Below, piece after piece: positions 7,601 to 14,502 of a DNA stretch of 22,955 bases (positions within the stretch are counted from its first letter, which is position 1; each line of letters starts with the position of its first letter). The notes below the pieces were generated by a model. It did not search any database, had not been told where the DNA came from, and was given only the letters and a program-made list of their open reading frames with translations. Source of the DNA: a virus; IMG/VR virus record IMGVR_UViG_3300009512_000085, positions 1 through 22,955 of that record. The stretch is one strand, 5' to 3'. A program made the translations under genes and the position numbers.

Positions 7601-9182
7601 TACTAATAGAGCTACTTCTACCAGCAGAAGTACTACTAGTACCTATGCCACTAATAAAAATACTACTGAAACACGTAGTACTACTACTACCTTTGGCACA
7701 CTAACTAATAGGTCTACTAGCACTGCTTTTAATACTACTACTGCTTTTCTCACTAACAGAAGTACAACTACTACTTATAATACTAATAGAGCTACAGGCA
7801 CAAGCAGGGCTACAACTACTACTTTTGTAACTGCTACAAGTAAGGCAACGACTACGGCCTTTACTACTACCTTTACTACTACGTTCGCTACGAGTAAGGC
7901 TACTACTACGACGTTTAATACTACCACTACTCGCGCTACAACGACTACCTATACCACTGCGTTTAGTACTATATACAATACGTCTTTAAGTACAACGACT
8001 ACGTTTACTACCACCTTTGGTACAACAACTACTCGTGCTACTACTACTGCTTTCAATACTAATACTACGTTAGCAACCACTACTGCCTTTACTACCACCT
8101 TTACTACTACATTCGCCACGAGTAAAGCTACTAGCACTGCATACACTACTACTTTTGCAACTGCCACAAGCAAGTCAACTAGTACTACTTTTACTACTAC
8201 TTATAATACTAGTAAAAGCACTGTATCAACGTATACTACTGCGTTTAGTACTACCTTTGGCACAAGTAATGTTACTACAAAAGCAACTACTACTGCGTTT
8301 GCTACTGCAACAAGTCGTACTACTACAAGTACCTTTACTACTACTTTTGGTACGAGTAATATTACTGCCAAGTCGACAACTACTGCGTTTAGTACTACTT
8401 TTGGTACAAGTAATATTACTACTAAATCAACTACTACTAACTTTAATACTACTACTTCTCGTAGTACTACAAAAAATACTACTACGACCTTTGTGACAAG
8501 TAGGACTACTACTAACTCAACGGGTTGTACTTTTACTACTACTTACAGTACAAGTAATATTACTGCAAAAGCAACTACTACTGCGTTTTCAACTGCAACT
8601 TCGCGCTCAACTAATTATGATACTGCTACAACTTTTAATACTAGTAACATAACGACTAAGAGTACTTCAAGTGTATACAATACTGTTTTTAACACTAGCA
8701 AGGGTACAAGTAGAGCTACAACTTCGGTTTTCAATACAGGTACTAGCAGAGGTACTACTAAGTCGACAACTACTGCATACGATACCAGTAAAGGTACTAA
8801 TAGAGTCACCTCCTCAGCTTTTGTAACAGTATTTAATACAAATATTACCACTCAAAAAGCTACTACAACAGCTTTTGATACTAGTAATGTAACCGCTAAG
8901 GACACGACTACTGCTTTTAATACTACCTTTACAACCACAAAGAGTACACAGGTTACTACTAGCACTGCGTTTAGTACTATATACAATACTACTAACAGCA
9001 CTACCACTACTCGTACTACTACTTTTGACACAACTAGAGCTACGAATAAAACTACTACTACCACGTTTGGGACCAACACAGTTGTCTTTGAACGTGTCAC
9101 AAGTACTGGAGCAGAAACAGAAGTTTCTTCTGCTTCTGCACATAACTCACGATATTGGGATGGATCACAATGGACGGAATAA
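4617..9182 (+). CDS. Giant Thr/Ser-rich dipeptide-register repeat fibre, 1521 aa
   Basis: The start at ATG 4617 is one base after the previous stop. Three parts are visible. Residues 1-48 form an ordinary domain (VWNGSAVQEPEQIVVKAVAG, then NYVVQKVTDGSLNTVWN). Residues from about 49 to 1488 are low-complexity repeats built from short blocks such as TSRSTTTTFNT and YTTSYNTS. Residues about 1489-1521 form a distinct end (VVFERVTSTGAETEVSS and YWDGSQWTE). Phe, Tyr, Arg and Lys fall almost only on one parity of position, while small residues (Asn, Ser, Gly, Ala, Thr) fill the other, as expected for a two-faced beta strand. Basic residues far outnumber acidic ones in the repeat. Threonine codons vary freely among ACT, ACA, ACG and ACC, so the protein pattern is under selection. 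I infer an extended beta-rich fibre, possibly O-glycosylated; no known family is claimed. Confidence 0.8.
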   Translation: MTIKVWNGSAVQEPEQIVVKAVAGTMRFVNYVVQKVTDGSLNTVWNAIYNTSRSTQTSNSTVGSQNTSFATSRSTDVSTTTGYDTTKATSRNTASTYVTTYNTTGGTSRSTSTTYTTTFGTTASTTTTYVSTYDTTRTTTIDTSTAFTTTFGTSNATTTAYTTAFNTATTKSTTTAFTTTYATSRSTNVATSTAFTTTYATTRTTNTVFTTTFNTTTTKSTSTLYTTTFNTSKSTLRNTTTTYTTSFNTSKSTVTTFNTEFATGTSRATTTTYTTNYNTSRVTTLATTTTYTTSYNTSRSTTIDTTTTFNTTTTRSTTTTYTTSYNTSRATSRTTTKSTTTTFNTSKLTSKATTTVYNTQTSRGTSKSTTTVYNTSRSTNRGTSRSTTTTFATGTTRSTTTAFITQTSKSTSKATTSVYNTTRGTSRTTSKSTTTAFATATNRSTTTTFNTSRATSRASSRSTTTTFGTATSRSSTTSFNTTTTYTTTRASNTVFTTSRATGTSRATTTTFTTATNRGTTTTYVTNTVYNTSKATTTTFGTTTTFVTSKSSTTTYSTTTAFLTSKGTTTTFGTTTTFATSKSTTTTFNTTTTFNTTKSTSTVYVTTTTRGTTTSRTTTFGTTTSRATAESRSTTTSFNTSRTTTFNTTTTFTTATSKSTAESRATWTAYNTSRTTTFGTSTTFGTATSKTTAESRSTTTSYNTSRGTTFNTTTTFYTGTGASANRVTSRTTTFTTATNFITSHNTVFGRLTSASTTTSFSTQYTTYYYSRSNTSNVTSRATSRATTTSYYTDVRNHYTNRSTGRATATSRSTTYSTYFSTSWNTLTNKSTATSRTTVFGTSKSTTTLYGTTTVYATNTGRTTNTSRTTTYGTNRLTTTAYSTTTTFGTATSRVSATSRTTTFGTNRSTTTAYTTTTAFVTATSRTTTFGTTTAFGTNTSRSTTCTYSTNRATSTSRSTTSTYATNRATATSRGTTTTYTTSKGTIETRSTTTAYNTNRATSTSRSTTSTYATNKNTTETRSTTTTFGTLTNRSTSTAFNTTTAFLTNRSTTTTYNTNRATGTSRATTTTFVTATSKATTTAFTTTFTTTFATSKATTTTFNTTTTRATTTTYTTAFSTIYNTSLSTTTTFTTTFGTTTTRATTTAFNTNTTLATTTAFTTTFTTTFATSKATSTAYTTTFATATSKSTSTTFTTTYNTSKSTVSTYTTAFSTTFGTSNVTTKATTTAFATATSRTTTSTFTTTFGTSNITAKSTTTAFSTTFGTSNITTKSTTTNFNTTTSRSTTKNTTTTFVTSRTTTNSTGCTFTTTYSTSNITAKATTTAFSTATSRSTNYDTATTFNTSNITTKSTSSVYNTVFNTSKGTSRATTSVFNTGTSRGTTKSTTTAYDTSKGTNRVTSSAFVTVFNTNITTQKATTTAFDTSNVTAKDTTTAFNTTFTTTKSTQVTTSTAFSTIYNTTNSTTTTRTTTFDTTRATNKTTTTTFGTNTVVFERVTSTGAETEVSSASAHNSRYWDGSQWTE
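6498..6785 (+). repeat. Three tandem copies of a 96-bp (32-residue) unit
   Basis: Copies lie at 6498-6593, 6594-6689 and 6690-6785. At protein level they read AESRSTTTSFNTSRTTTF..., AESRATWTAYNTSRTTTF... and AESRSTTTSYNTSRGTTF..., each exactly 32 residues. The first and third are nearly identical in DNA over the first half. They are the clearest recent duplication in the gene and carry most of its rare Glu residues. The third copy decays near its end. Confidence 0.85.
7479..7651 (+). repeat. 29-bp identical direct repeats 144 bp apart
   Basis: Positions 7479-7507 and 7623-7651 are identical over 29 bases (starting AGCAGAAGTACTACTAG) and are spaced exactly 144 bp, or 48 residues. Both encode SRSTTSTYAT. 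The intervening DNA is similar but not identical, which suggests an older segmental duplication inside the Thr-rich gene. Confidence 0.7.
8346..8453 (+). repeat. Two tandem 54-bp (18-residue) units
   Basis: Units 8346-8399 and 8400-8453 encode FGTSNITAKSTTTAFSTT and FGTSNITTKSTTTNFNTT. Related single copies with SNVT or SNIT occur nearby. The 18-residue spacing is also the commonest distance between aromatic blocks in the first third of the same protein. Confidence 0.7.
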
Positions 9183-9310
9183 CCGTTGAACAATTAAATC
9201 ATAAACTAGAAACCACTTTAGAAATAGTCATGGAGCACTTCGTAGAAATGGAAGAGCGCATGGAAGACCTTGAAACTGATATTGAGGACTTAAGAAATGG
9301 CACTAACTAG
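9170..9310 (+). CDS. Small acidic coiled-coil protein, 46 aa
   Basis: This short frame starts at ATG 9170 inside the last codons of the 1521-aa gene (13-bp overlap) and ends at TAG 9308-9310, overlapping the next gene by 14 bp. It fills the only gap between the two long genes. The protein begins MDGITVEQLNHKLE and continues as one amphipathic helix with Leu, Ile, Val and Met at heptad spacing and many Glu and Asp residues, as in MEERMEDLETDIEDL. This looks like a coiled coil of about 35 residues. The ribosome-binding site is weak (GGGATGGA), and expression may depend on coupling to the fibre gene. Plausible roles are a fibre trimerisation or attachment helper. I cannot assign one. Confidence 0.6.
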   Translation: MDGITVEQLNHKLETTLEIVMEHFVEMEERMEDLETDIEDLRNGTN

Positions 9311-10175
9311 ACTCGCTGATAAAGACGAACTAGGTAATAAAGCTGCTCATTTTTTCAAGTCTGGTAATATAATGCGTACTAATGAAAATGATCACGTTGC
9401 GCTACTAAAAGATCTACTTCCTGCAACTGGCAACTGGCACCTCCCTTTAGAGTATGATGTATGGTACGATATGGCAGAAGAACAAATCTTTGGCTATACC
9501 TACACAGATGCTTTTTCTAAGTGTTTACTGATTCGTGTTGCTTCCTTTGAGAAAACGATGCGCACCATGGCACTAGCTGCTAGAGAGCCCGTTACTGATG
9601 AAGGTATAGCTTTCTTTAACGAGCTAAAGAATAATAGTACGGATAAGTATAAACTAAGTAAAAGAAGACAAAAGGAACACAAGTTTGTAATCTTCCTACC
9701 AGGTACTAATATTATTGACAAAGTCCTAGATGTTGAAAAAACAAAAAGAGCAATAGCACAAGGAGCAGTAATTAAGTGTCATCCACTAACAGCGCCTGGT
9801 ATGGTAGCTTTCCTAAAATCAGAGTATGGAAGAGACAAAGTCTTAGACAAGAAAATTTCAGGCCATAAGCTATTAGAAGAGGCCAGCATAGTTGGGTGTT
9901 GCAGTAACTCAGAAATGGGTATTATTGCATTAACAAAAGATAAGTCTGTTTATTTGTTCGATAAAACGGAAGATCAGCAGACTACTTATAGAGCCATATA
10001 CTCGGCTGTAACGAATCAAAACGGAGCACTTTGTCCTATAAAGCTTCAAAGGCTTTTCTCTGCAAAGTACTCAGGACTCATTCCTTATTTTATAGACAAC
10101 CCTCAAGAACGTATAGACTACTTTTTTAACTTTTGGAAATCAAACCCTCATGCGTTACCTCGTCCTAGAAAATAA
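9297..10175 (+). CDS. Putative GT-B-fold glycosyltransferase, 292 aa
   Basis: The ATG at 9297 follows a good GAGGA site at 9284-9288. The C-terminal half resembles the donor-binding lobe of GT-B enzymes of the capsule/CDP-glycerol glycerophosphotransferase type. A strand KFVIFLPGT comes near residue 130, then a strand and loop AVIKCHPLT with the typical His-Pro. Next come LLEEASIVGCCSNSEMGIIAL, which fits the SxxxGxxAL donor loop, and a strand SVYLFD. The N-terminal half is less typical and has no signal peptide. The family match is by pattern only, so the donor and acceptor are unknown. Its position directly after a giant Thr/Ser protein makes the fibre a natural candidate acceptor, as an inference. 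It overlaps the next gene by 26 bp. Confidence 0.5.
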   Translation: MALTRLADKDELGNKAAHFFKSGNIMRTNENDHVALLKDLLPATGNWHLPLEYDVWYDMAEEQIFGYTYTDAFSKCLLIRVASFEKTMRTMALAAREPVTDEGIAFFNELKNNSTDKYKLSKRRQKEHKFVIFLPGTNIIDKVLDVEKTKRAIAQGAVIKCHPLTAPGMVAFLKSEYGRDKVLDKKISGHKLLEEASIVGCCSNSEMGIIALTKDKSVYLFDKTEDQQTTYRAIYSAVTNQNGALCPIKLQRLFSAKYSGLIPYFIDNPQERIDYFFNFWKSNPHALPRPRK

Positions 10176-10857
10176 ATTTGCTCAACTAACTATTAACTCT
10201 ATCAAGCAGAATATGCCTGATGCAGAGTATAAAGTAGTTCCCGTAGTAGGAGGTAGAATAGCCACAGCTTTAAAAAATTCTACTGACTTAACAATGGTTG
10301 TAATGGGAGGAATAGTTTTAAATATAAAAGAAGGCGATCTGCCTCCTGAAGAAAGCCTAAGGAAGCATCATCTTGCTATGAGTAGGCAGGCAGTCTTCTC
10401 AGACCACCCTAAGTGGAAACATAATTACAAATTAATACGCAGTCATTTGACAGACGGTACGGTTGATATGTCTATTTTTATTATTAACCCTAAGAAATGG
10501 AGGAGTGTGCCAGAAACCGACTCTAATTTCTTACTAGGAAGAAAGATTCTATATATGCCTCGGTATATGAACCATAGAGACGACCCTACTTTAGGAACCT
10601 GTATGGGAGCTAATAATATAATTGAATATGCTGCTTTAGGTCAAGATTCTTCTGTACTTAACTACCTTACGCACTTGTACTCGGGCAAGGCAGAAGTGCG
10701 AGAAACTTTCGGATGTTGTTTTGATTTGCTACTTCCCTATGTCGAAGGTCTGGGAGAGCCTGAGCGTAAGATTGTAGAAAAGCTAGGAAATACTACGAAG
10801 CTCAGAATAGGAAGATTAAGACAGATGTTGGTAGACATAAAAAAAGCCCCAGATTAA
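10150..10857 (+). CDS. Glycosyltransferase-like protein lacking a clear DxD, 235 aa
   Basis: The ATG at 10150 lies inside the preceding gene (26-bp overlap), which suggests coupled expression. The protein opens with a strand MRYLVLENKF, then a helix and a strand YKVVPVV. Residues 45-58 read STDLTMVVMGGIVLN, which sits where GT-A enzymes carry the metal-binding DxD, but here the acidic pair is replaced by Gly-Gly. Later comes DMSIFIINPKKW, like the acceptor-side strand of small GT-A enzymes, and a C-terminal half with YMPRYMNHRDDPTLGTCMG. No signal peptide or membrane segment is visible. The similarity is at the level of fold pattern and I would not rely on it alone. If it is not a transferase, it is simply an unknown cytoplasmic protein paired with the gene before it. 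Confidence 0.4.
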   Translation: MRYLVLENKFAQLTINSIKQNMPDAEYKVVPVVGGRIATALKNSTDLTMVVMGGIVLNIKEGDLPPEESLRKHHLAMSRQAVFSDHPKWKHNYKLIRSHLTDGTVDMSIFIINPKKWRSVPETDSNFLLGRKILYMPRYMNHRDDPTLGTCMGANNIIEYAALGQDSSVLNYLTHLYSGKAEVRETFGCCFDLLLPYVEGLGEPERKIVEKLGNTTKLRIGRLRQMLVDIKKAPD

Positions 10858-10866
10858 AGGGGCTTT
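10843..10866. terminator. Bidirectional intrinsic terminator between convergent blocks
   Basis: An 8-bp stem AAAGCCCC (10843-10850) pairs with GGGGCTTT (10859-10866) across an 8-base loop. On the plus strand a short T-rich tail (CTTTGTTT) follows. On the minus strand the stem is followed by a run of seven T, a stronger signal. The TAA of the plus-strand gene (10855-10857) lies in the loop, and the minus-strand gene ends at 10877, only 11 bases away. It separates structural from replication transcripts. Confidence 0.85.
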
Positions 10867-10876
10867 CTTTGTTTAG

Positions 10877-11353
10877 CTATGGATGAGAGGGGAACTCAAT
10901 AGATTGTTGCAGAATATCTGCAATTTGCTCTACTTGGTCTAGAGTTACCCAAGTGACACCTATATTGAACTGTATTACTCCCGTTTTAACAGCATTTCTA
11001 GTACACATATTTTCAAACGCTAATGTATACTTACATACCATTTCTGGAAACTCATCTATTAGGTTCGTCTCAGGAACATTAATTCTTAAGTCACCTACCT
11101 TACCTCTAACAAAGAACTGAACTCCCGCAGTGTCCTCGTTAATATATAATGAATCATCTTTAGCAGTAGATCTGTCAAACTCTGAATTACCAAAGTTAGG
11201 AAAAGACTGACCAATATCAGGGAACCAGATGTTACTACCAAAACTTTCTACTCTTTCATTTTGTTCCACATTGTTTCTTGCAAGGTCATCAAGCATACCT
11301 AAGTAACTTAATTCGCTGCTGAATCGTGGGTCTTGTTGTTGTTCTTCACTCAT
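10877..11353 (-). CDS. Hypothetical protein, 158 aa
   Basis: This is the last gene of the minus-strand block. It starts at ATG 11353, with AAGGA before it and 11 bases after the reductase stop, and ends next to the shared terminator. The sequence begins with a Gln/Glu-rich stretch (MSEEQQQDPRFSSELSYLG), then a region with DIGQSFPNFGNSEFD. It ends with strands such as GVQFFVRGKVGDLRINVPE and VIQFNIGVTWVTLDQ. No motif that I recognise is visible and no signal peptide or membrane segment is seen. Its place after the ribonucleotide reductase suggests cotranscription but not a shared function. Confidence 0.65.
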   Translation of the reverse strand: MSEEQQQDPRFSSELSYLGMLDDLARNNVEQNERVESFGSNIWFPDIGQSFPNFGNSEFDRSTAKDDSLYINEDTAGVQFFVRGKVGDLRINVPETNLIDEFPEMVCKYTLAFENMCTRNAVKTGVIQFNIGVTWVTLDQVEQIADILQQSIEFPSHP

Positions 11354-11364
11354 TTTATTTATCC

Positions 11365-13245
11365 TTATATGATCTCACAAGCACCGCCAACACAGGCAAG
11401 TTCTTGAGATCCAGTTGTATTATCCTCTTTCTCAAATTGAGCGAGGTCTTCCCACTTTACATCTTGTGGCATTGCTGCCAATAGTTCTTCATATTTCTCA
11501 GCAGTAATATCTTCGTATGGAGCTTGCTGATAAATATGATCGCTTGTTGGAAGTAAACTAATACCCGAACATAGATCAAAATTATCCCAAATCCATTGAG
11601 CTACCTGTAGATACTCACTGTCCGTATAGTATACAGTTACACTAGGCTTATGTTCACACCAGTGGTTTTGGTACATCTTCCATAGAGCTAACTGCTCCAT
11701 AGCTCCTACTTCTTTCACACAAGTACTGTCTTCTGGCGCTTTAACCGGAAAGCTAAAGACTACCGAAGAGGGCGACATAACATCGTTCTCTACTGGGAAT
11801 CCTGCTTGCTCCATATAGAGTGCAAGTGGGTCTTTCTTGTCTGAACGTACTCTCCGAATGTAATGCTTAGAGAAGCGAGGATGAATCCCGGAAGCACTAT
11901 CAACAAGCTGAGAAACAGTGCCAGATGGCTTAACACAAGTAATAGCAACAGACTGATTAACACCAAGCTTTGCAGACCATTCTTTATTTGTTGCAATACT
12001 AACATCTCTCATCTCCTCTAGCCAGCCAGCTAGTTCTGTATTGTTAGGATCTCCGAGTACTGCGTGATCCATAATACCTGTTAAACTTACGCCCAATAGT
12101 GCTTCTTCTTCAGTGTTACGCTTCCAGCGCACCCGCAGATACCTAAAGTCCGTAAGAGTAGACTGCAAAGTACCAATAATGGTTGCCTTGCGTACTTTCT
12201 CTAGCAATGTTTCGAGCGTATCGTGTGCCCGTACTACTACTTCTGATAAGTTACAAAACTCATTACTACGGAGAATAATCTCAGAACAAGGGTTAGTACC
12301 GAAGTCATGAGTTGCGTCTCTACGACCATTACGTGCTGCAATCTTCTGAGCTGCTACTCGGCTAAACAAGCCACGCTCGCCAGCTTTAGACTCGTACAAG
12401 TTCTTCATCTCATTGAGATAGGCTTCAAAGTCTGGCTTCTCAGTATATGCTACAGAGTTGTTTGCTAGACGACGTTGGCCTTCATTTTCCCACCAAGCAC
12501 CGGACTTAGCTTTAGACATACGCTGATCAGAAAGATTTGACAGACTGATAAGAGCAGAACGACGTACACCGCCTACTACTACAATATCTGCAATCTTACA
12601 TACAACATCATGGCACTCAATACTTGTTAGCTTACGACCTGCTGCTTTCTGGAATATATTTACACAGAAGCGGAATAGGTCTTCTAAAGGCTCGGGGCCA
12701 GAGGCACGACCGCCAAATGTCTTAAGTCTAGCACCTGCTGGACGTACACGGCTCATGTCCCACTGAGGTAATTTACCTGCATAAAGCATGGCAATCAACT
12801 CACGGAAGGCACTTGCCCAGCCTAGCTTACTATCACTTACTACAATAGTGGAGCTTGTCTTGTGGAAAGTTTCGGCTACTTCTGGTAGCTTAGTAATAAA
12901 ATTACGTTCTACACTAAAGCCTACTCCAGTTCCGCACATCAACACATACATAAGCTCATCAAAAGCTCGTGGATGATCAATGTGTAAGTAACTACAGTTA
13001 AAGCCTGCTACGTTATCACGTTTAAGTGCTTCACCTGCTGTCATCATACAACGCATAGAAGGCATAACTTCTAAAGCTTGAATAGCGTTCCAAATTTCTT
13101 GACCTTCTTCATCGTTCAACTGTTCTCTTTCTTTAAAGAAATCAACATAACGACTGCAAGTCTCTTCCCACGTCTCACGACGACCTTCTTCTTCTAGCCA
13201 TCGTGCATATCGGCTCTTGTGTATAAAACTTTGATACTGATCCAT
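11365..13245 (-). CDS. nrdJ: Class II (adenosylcobalamin-dependent) ribonucleotide reductase, 626 aa
   Basis: This enzyme reduces ribonucleotides to deoxyribonucleotides with coenzyme B12, in one chain without a separate radical subunit. The active-site spacing matches the monomeric Lactobacillus leichmannii type. Cys84 (FNCSY) and Cys331 form the redox pair, and Asn318, Cys320 and Glu322 (NPCSE) are the radical site, with 11 residues between Cys320 and Cys331. The C-terminus has the CVGGAC pair (Cys618 and Cys623) used for re-reduction by thioredoxin-like proteins. The nucleotide loop PSGTVSQL is present. At 626 aa it is shorter than the roughly 740 aa of the bacterial enzyme, and it lacks an obvious N-terminal ATP cone. 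ATG 13245 overlaps the exonuclease stop by one base (TAATG), with GGAG ahead. It probably feeds phage DNA synthesis; a B12-making or B12-importing host is implied. Confidence 0.95.
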   Translation of the reverse strand: MDQYQSFIHKSRYARWLEEEGRRETWEETCSRYVDFFKEREQLNDEEGQEIWNAIQALEVMPSMRCMMTAGEALKRDNVAGFNCSYLHIDHPRAFDELMYVLMCGTGVGFSVERNFITKLPEVAETFHKTSSTIVVSDSKLGWASAFRELIAMLYAGKLPQWDMSRVRPAGARLKTFGGRASGPEPLEDLFRFCVNIFQKAAGRKLTSIECHDVVCKIADIVVVGGVRRSALISLSNLSDQRMSKAKSGAWWENEGQRRLANNSVAYTEKPDFEAYLNEMKNLYESKAGERGLFSRVAAQKIAARNGRRDATHDFGTNPCSEIILRSNEFCNLSEVVVRAHDTLETLLEKVRKATIIGTLQSTLTDFRYLRVRWKRNTEEEALLGVSLTGIMDHAVLGDPNNTELAGWLEEMRDVSIATNKEWSAKLGVNQSVAITCVKPSGTVSQLVDSASGIHPRFSKHYIRRVRSDKKDPLALYMEQAGFPVENDVMSPSSVVFSFPVKAPEDSTCVKEVGAMEQLALWKMYQNHWCEHKPSVTVYYTDSEYLQVAQWIWDNFDLCSGISLLPTSDHIYQQAPYEDITAEKYEELLAAMPQDVKWEDLAQFEKEDNTTGSQELACVGGACEII

Positions 13246-14066
13246 TAGACCATCTTCTCCTGTATATCAGACACATTGTCTGTTCCTATTGCATCGTCGC
13301 AATATGTTACTAAATCCATCAACTCATAGTTCTTTAGTAGTACTTCAGCGTTTTCATTCAATTCTTGTATGTACTTGTATTTTCCCTCGATGGGTATACA
13401 ATCATAGATTGACATGGCATCTCCGTACTGTTCTATAAGTTGTTGTGCTCTTTTCGGCCCTATGCCGTTAATACCTGGGACATTATCACCTTTATCTCCT
13501 GTTAAACACTTAAAAGAGATATACTCTTCGGGCTTTACTTCGTAGTGTTCATGCCAATTACCTGCCGTGACTTCTTTACGAGTAACATAAGAAAACCTAC
13601 TTACGCCTTCTTGTATTAATAAGTCCCAATCTCGGTCACTAGATACTAGCCAAATATTATCTAGTTTGTATTGCTTTCTTTCTTTTACAAGGTGGGCAGC
13701 AAGATCATCTGCCTCTACACCTTTATAACGAAGAACTGTATAGCTTTCTGCTAGTAGTTCTAGTGTTGCTTCATACTCGTCAAAGAAATCAATAAATGCT
13801 TGCTTTTCTGCTTCTGTTTGTGTGGCGTACTTATCTTTTCGATTCTGTTTGTACTCAGGCAATAGCGCCTTACGGTAGCTCGAAGAGCCCCAATCTGCAG
13901 TAATAATAATTGTACCGCAGTGGTAAGAATGTGCTAGAGATTTTACTGTTTCTACATACTGGTCTCGAAAGTCTGTTCTACCTTGATGTTTCCACCGAAA
14001 AGCTAAGTTTAGTGCGTCTACTATGAGTACGCCATCCTGGTTGCGCTCGTTAAAATTAAAAGCCAC
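13245..14066 (-). CDS. FEN-type 5'-3' exonuclease, 273 aa
   Basis: This is a flap/5'-nuclease family protein that removes RNA primers or flaps and may degrade DNA during replication and recombination. The metal-binding residues are visible: Asp17 (VDALNLAF), Asp58 (TADWG), Glu118, Asp120 and Asp121 (GVEADDLA), Asp144 and Asp146 (SSDRDWD), and Asp191 and Asp194 (TGDKGDNVPG). A helix-three-turn-helix follows (GINGIGPKRAQQLI, near 198-211). The arch residues YRKALLPEYKQNRK at about 64-77 bind the 5' end. The start is GTG at 14066, with GGAG before it; it overlaps the upstream nuclease gene by 11 bp. It matches the stand-alone 5' nuclease that phages often keep beside a separate polymerase gene. 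Its partner polymerase here is the family A gene at the right edge. Confidence 0.93.
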   Translation of the reverse strand: MAFNFNERNQDGVLIVDALNLAFRWKHQGRTDFRDQYVETVKSLAHSYHCGTIIITADWGSSSYRKALLPEYKQNRKDKYATQTEAEKQAFIDFFDEYEATLELLAESYTVLRYKGVEADDLAAHLVKERKQYKLDNIWLVSSDRDWDLLIQEGVSRFSYVTRKEVTAGNWHEHYEVKPEEYISFKCLTGDKGDNVPGINGIGPKRAQQLIEQYGDAMSIYDCIPIEGKYKYIQELNENAEVLLKNYELMDLVTYCDDAIGTDNVSDIQEKMV

Positions 14067-14502
14067 CTATCCACTCCGTCTCTTCTGATTTCAACCAATC
14101 TTCTGTTAGTAGTACGTAACAATTTAAAAACTTTATATACATATATTCGTTTGTATTTTCTGGTTTATTCTCTGTTACTACAAAAACCTTTGATCGGTCA
14201 TATTTAAAAAATAGCAAAGGCTTTTGATCGCCCCCTGCCGCTTGTACTACAACTTTCTTCCACCATCTGATAAGATTATTTGTCTTAGGTTGTGTAAACA
14301 TTTTATCAGAGAGGGCAGAGTCCTTGTAGTTTTTTACCTCTATACAATAATGATTTCTCTGATTAGGGACATATAAGTCCCCTTTCAGATATTCAAGAGC
14401 GCCCGAGGCAGGCACTCTTTCAAATTTCAGTCCGGTCGCTTCTCTCAGCATGTCCCTTACTAGGTACTCGCCTCTCGCTCCCTTCGCTCTCGAATCTACC
14501 AT
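14056..14502 (-). CDS. Hjc-like PD-(D/E)XK nuclease, putative Holliday junction resolvase, 148 aa
   Basis: The fold signature is clear: Glu12 in KGARGEYLVRDML, then Asp42 in LKGDLYVP, then Glu55 and Lys57 in CIEVKNYKD. This order fits the small Hjc-type resolvases and related restriction-fold nucleases that cut four-way junctions or other branched DNA. After the core the protein has WWKKVVVQAAG and LLFFKYDRSKVFVV, typical of this group. Its length is also typical (about 120-150 aa). The ATG at 14502 has a GAGGAAG site. It lies in the replication and recombination series beside FEN nuclease and gp46/47. It could instead be a VRR-NUC-like nuclease; the nuclease call is firm and the junction specificity is inferred. 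Confidence 0.8.
   Translation of the reverse strand: MVDSRAKGARGEYLVRDMLREATGLKFERVPASGALEYLKGDLYVPNQRNHYCIEVKNYKDSALSDKMFTQPKTNNLIRWWKKVVVQAAGGDQKPLLFFKYDRSKVFVVTENKPENTNEYMYIKFLNCYVLLTEDWLKSEETEWIGGF

Noticed and set aside
4753-8496. CRISPR array or simple satellite in the repeat-rich stretch
   Set aside because: There are no constant repeats with unique spacers. The frame stays open for 4.5 kb, third positions vary, and the pattern is at protein level.
9714-9719. TTGACA inside the GT-B-like gene as a promoter
   Set aside because: No -10-like sequence lies at 16-18 bp, and it is inside a well-supported coding region.
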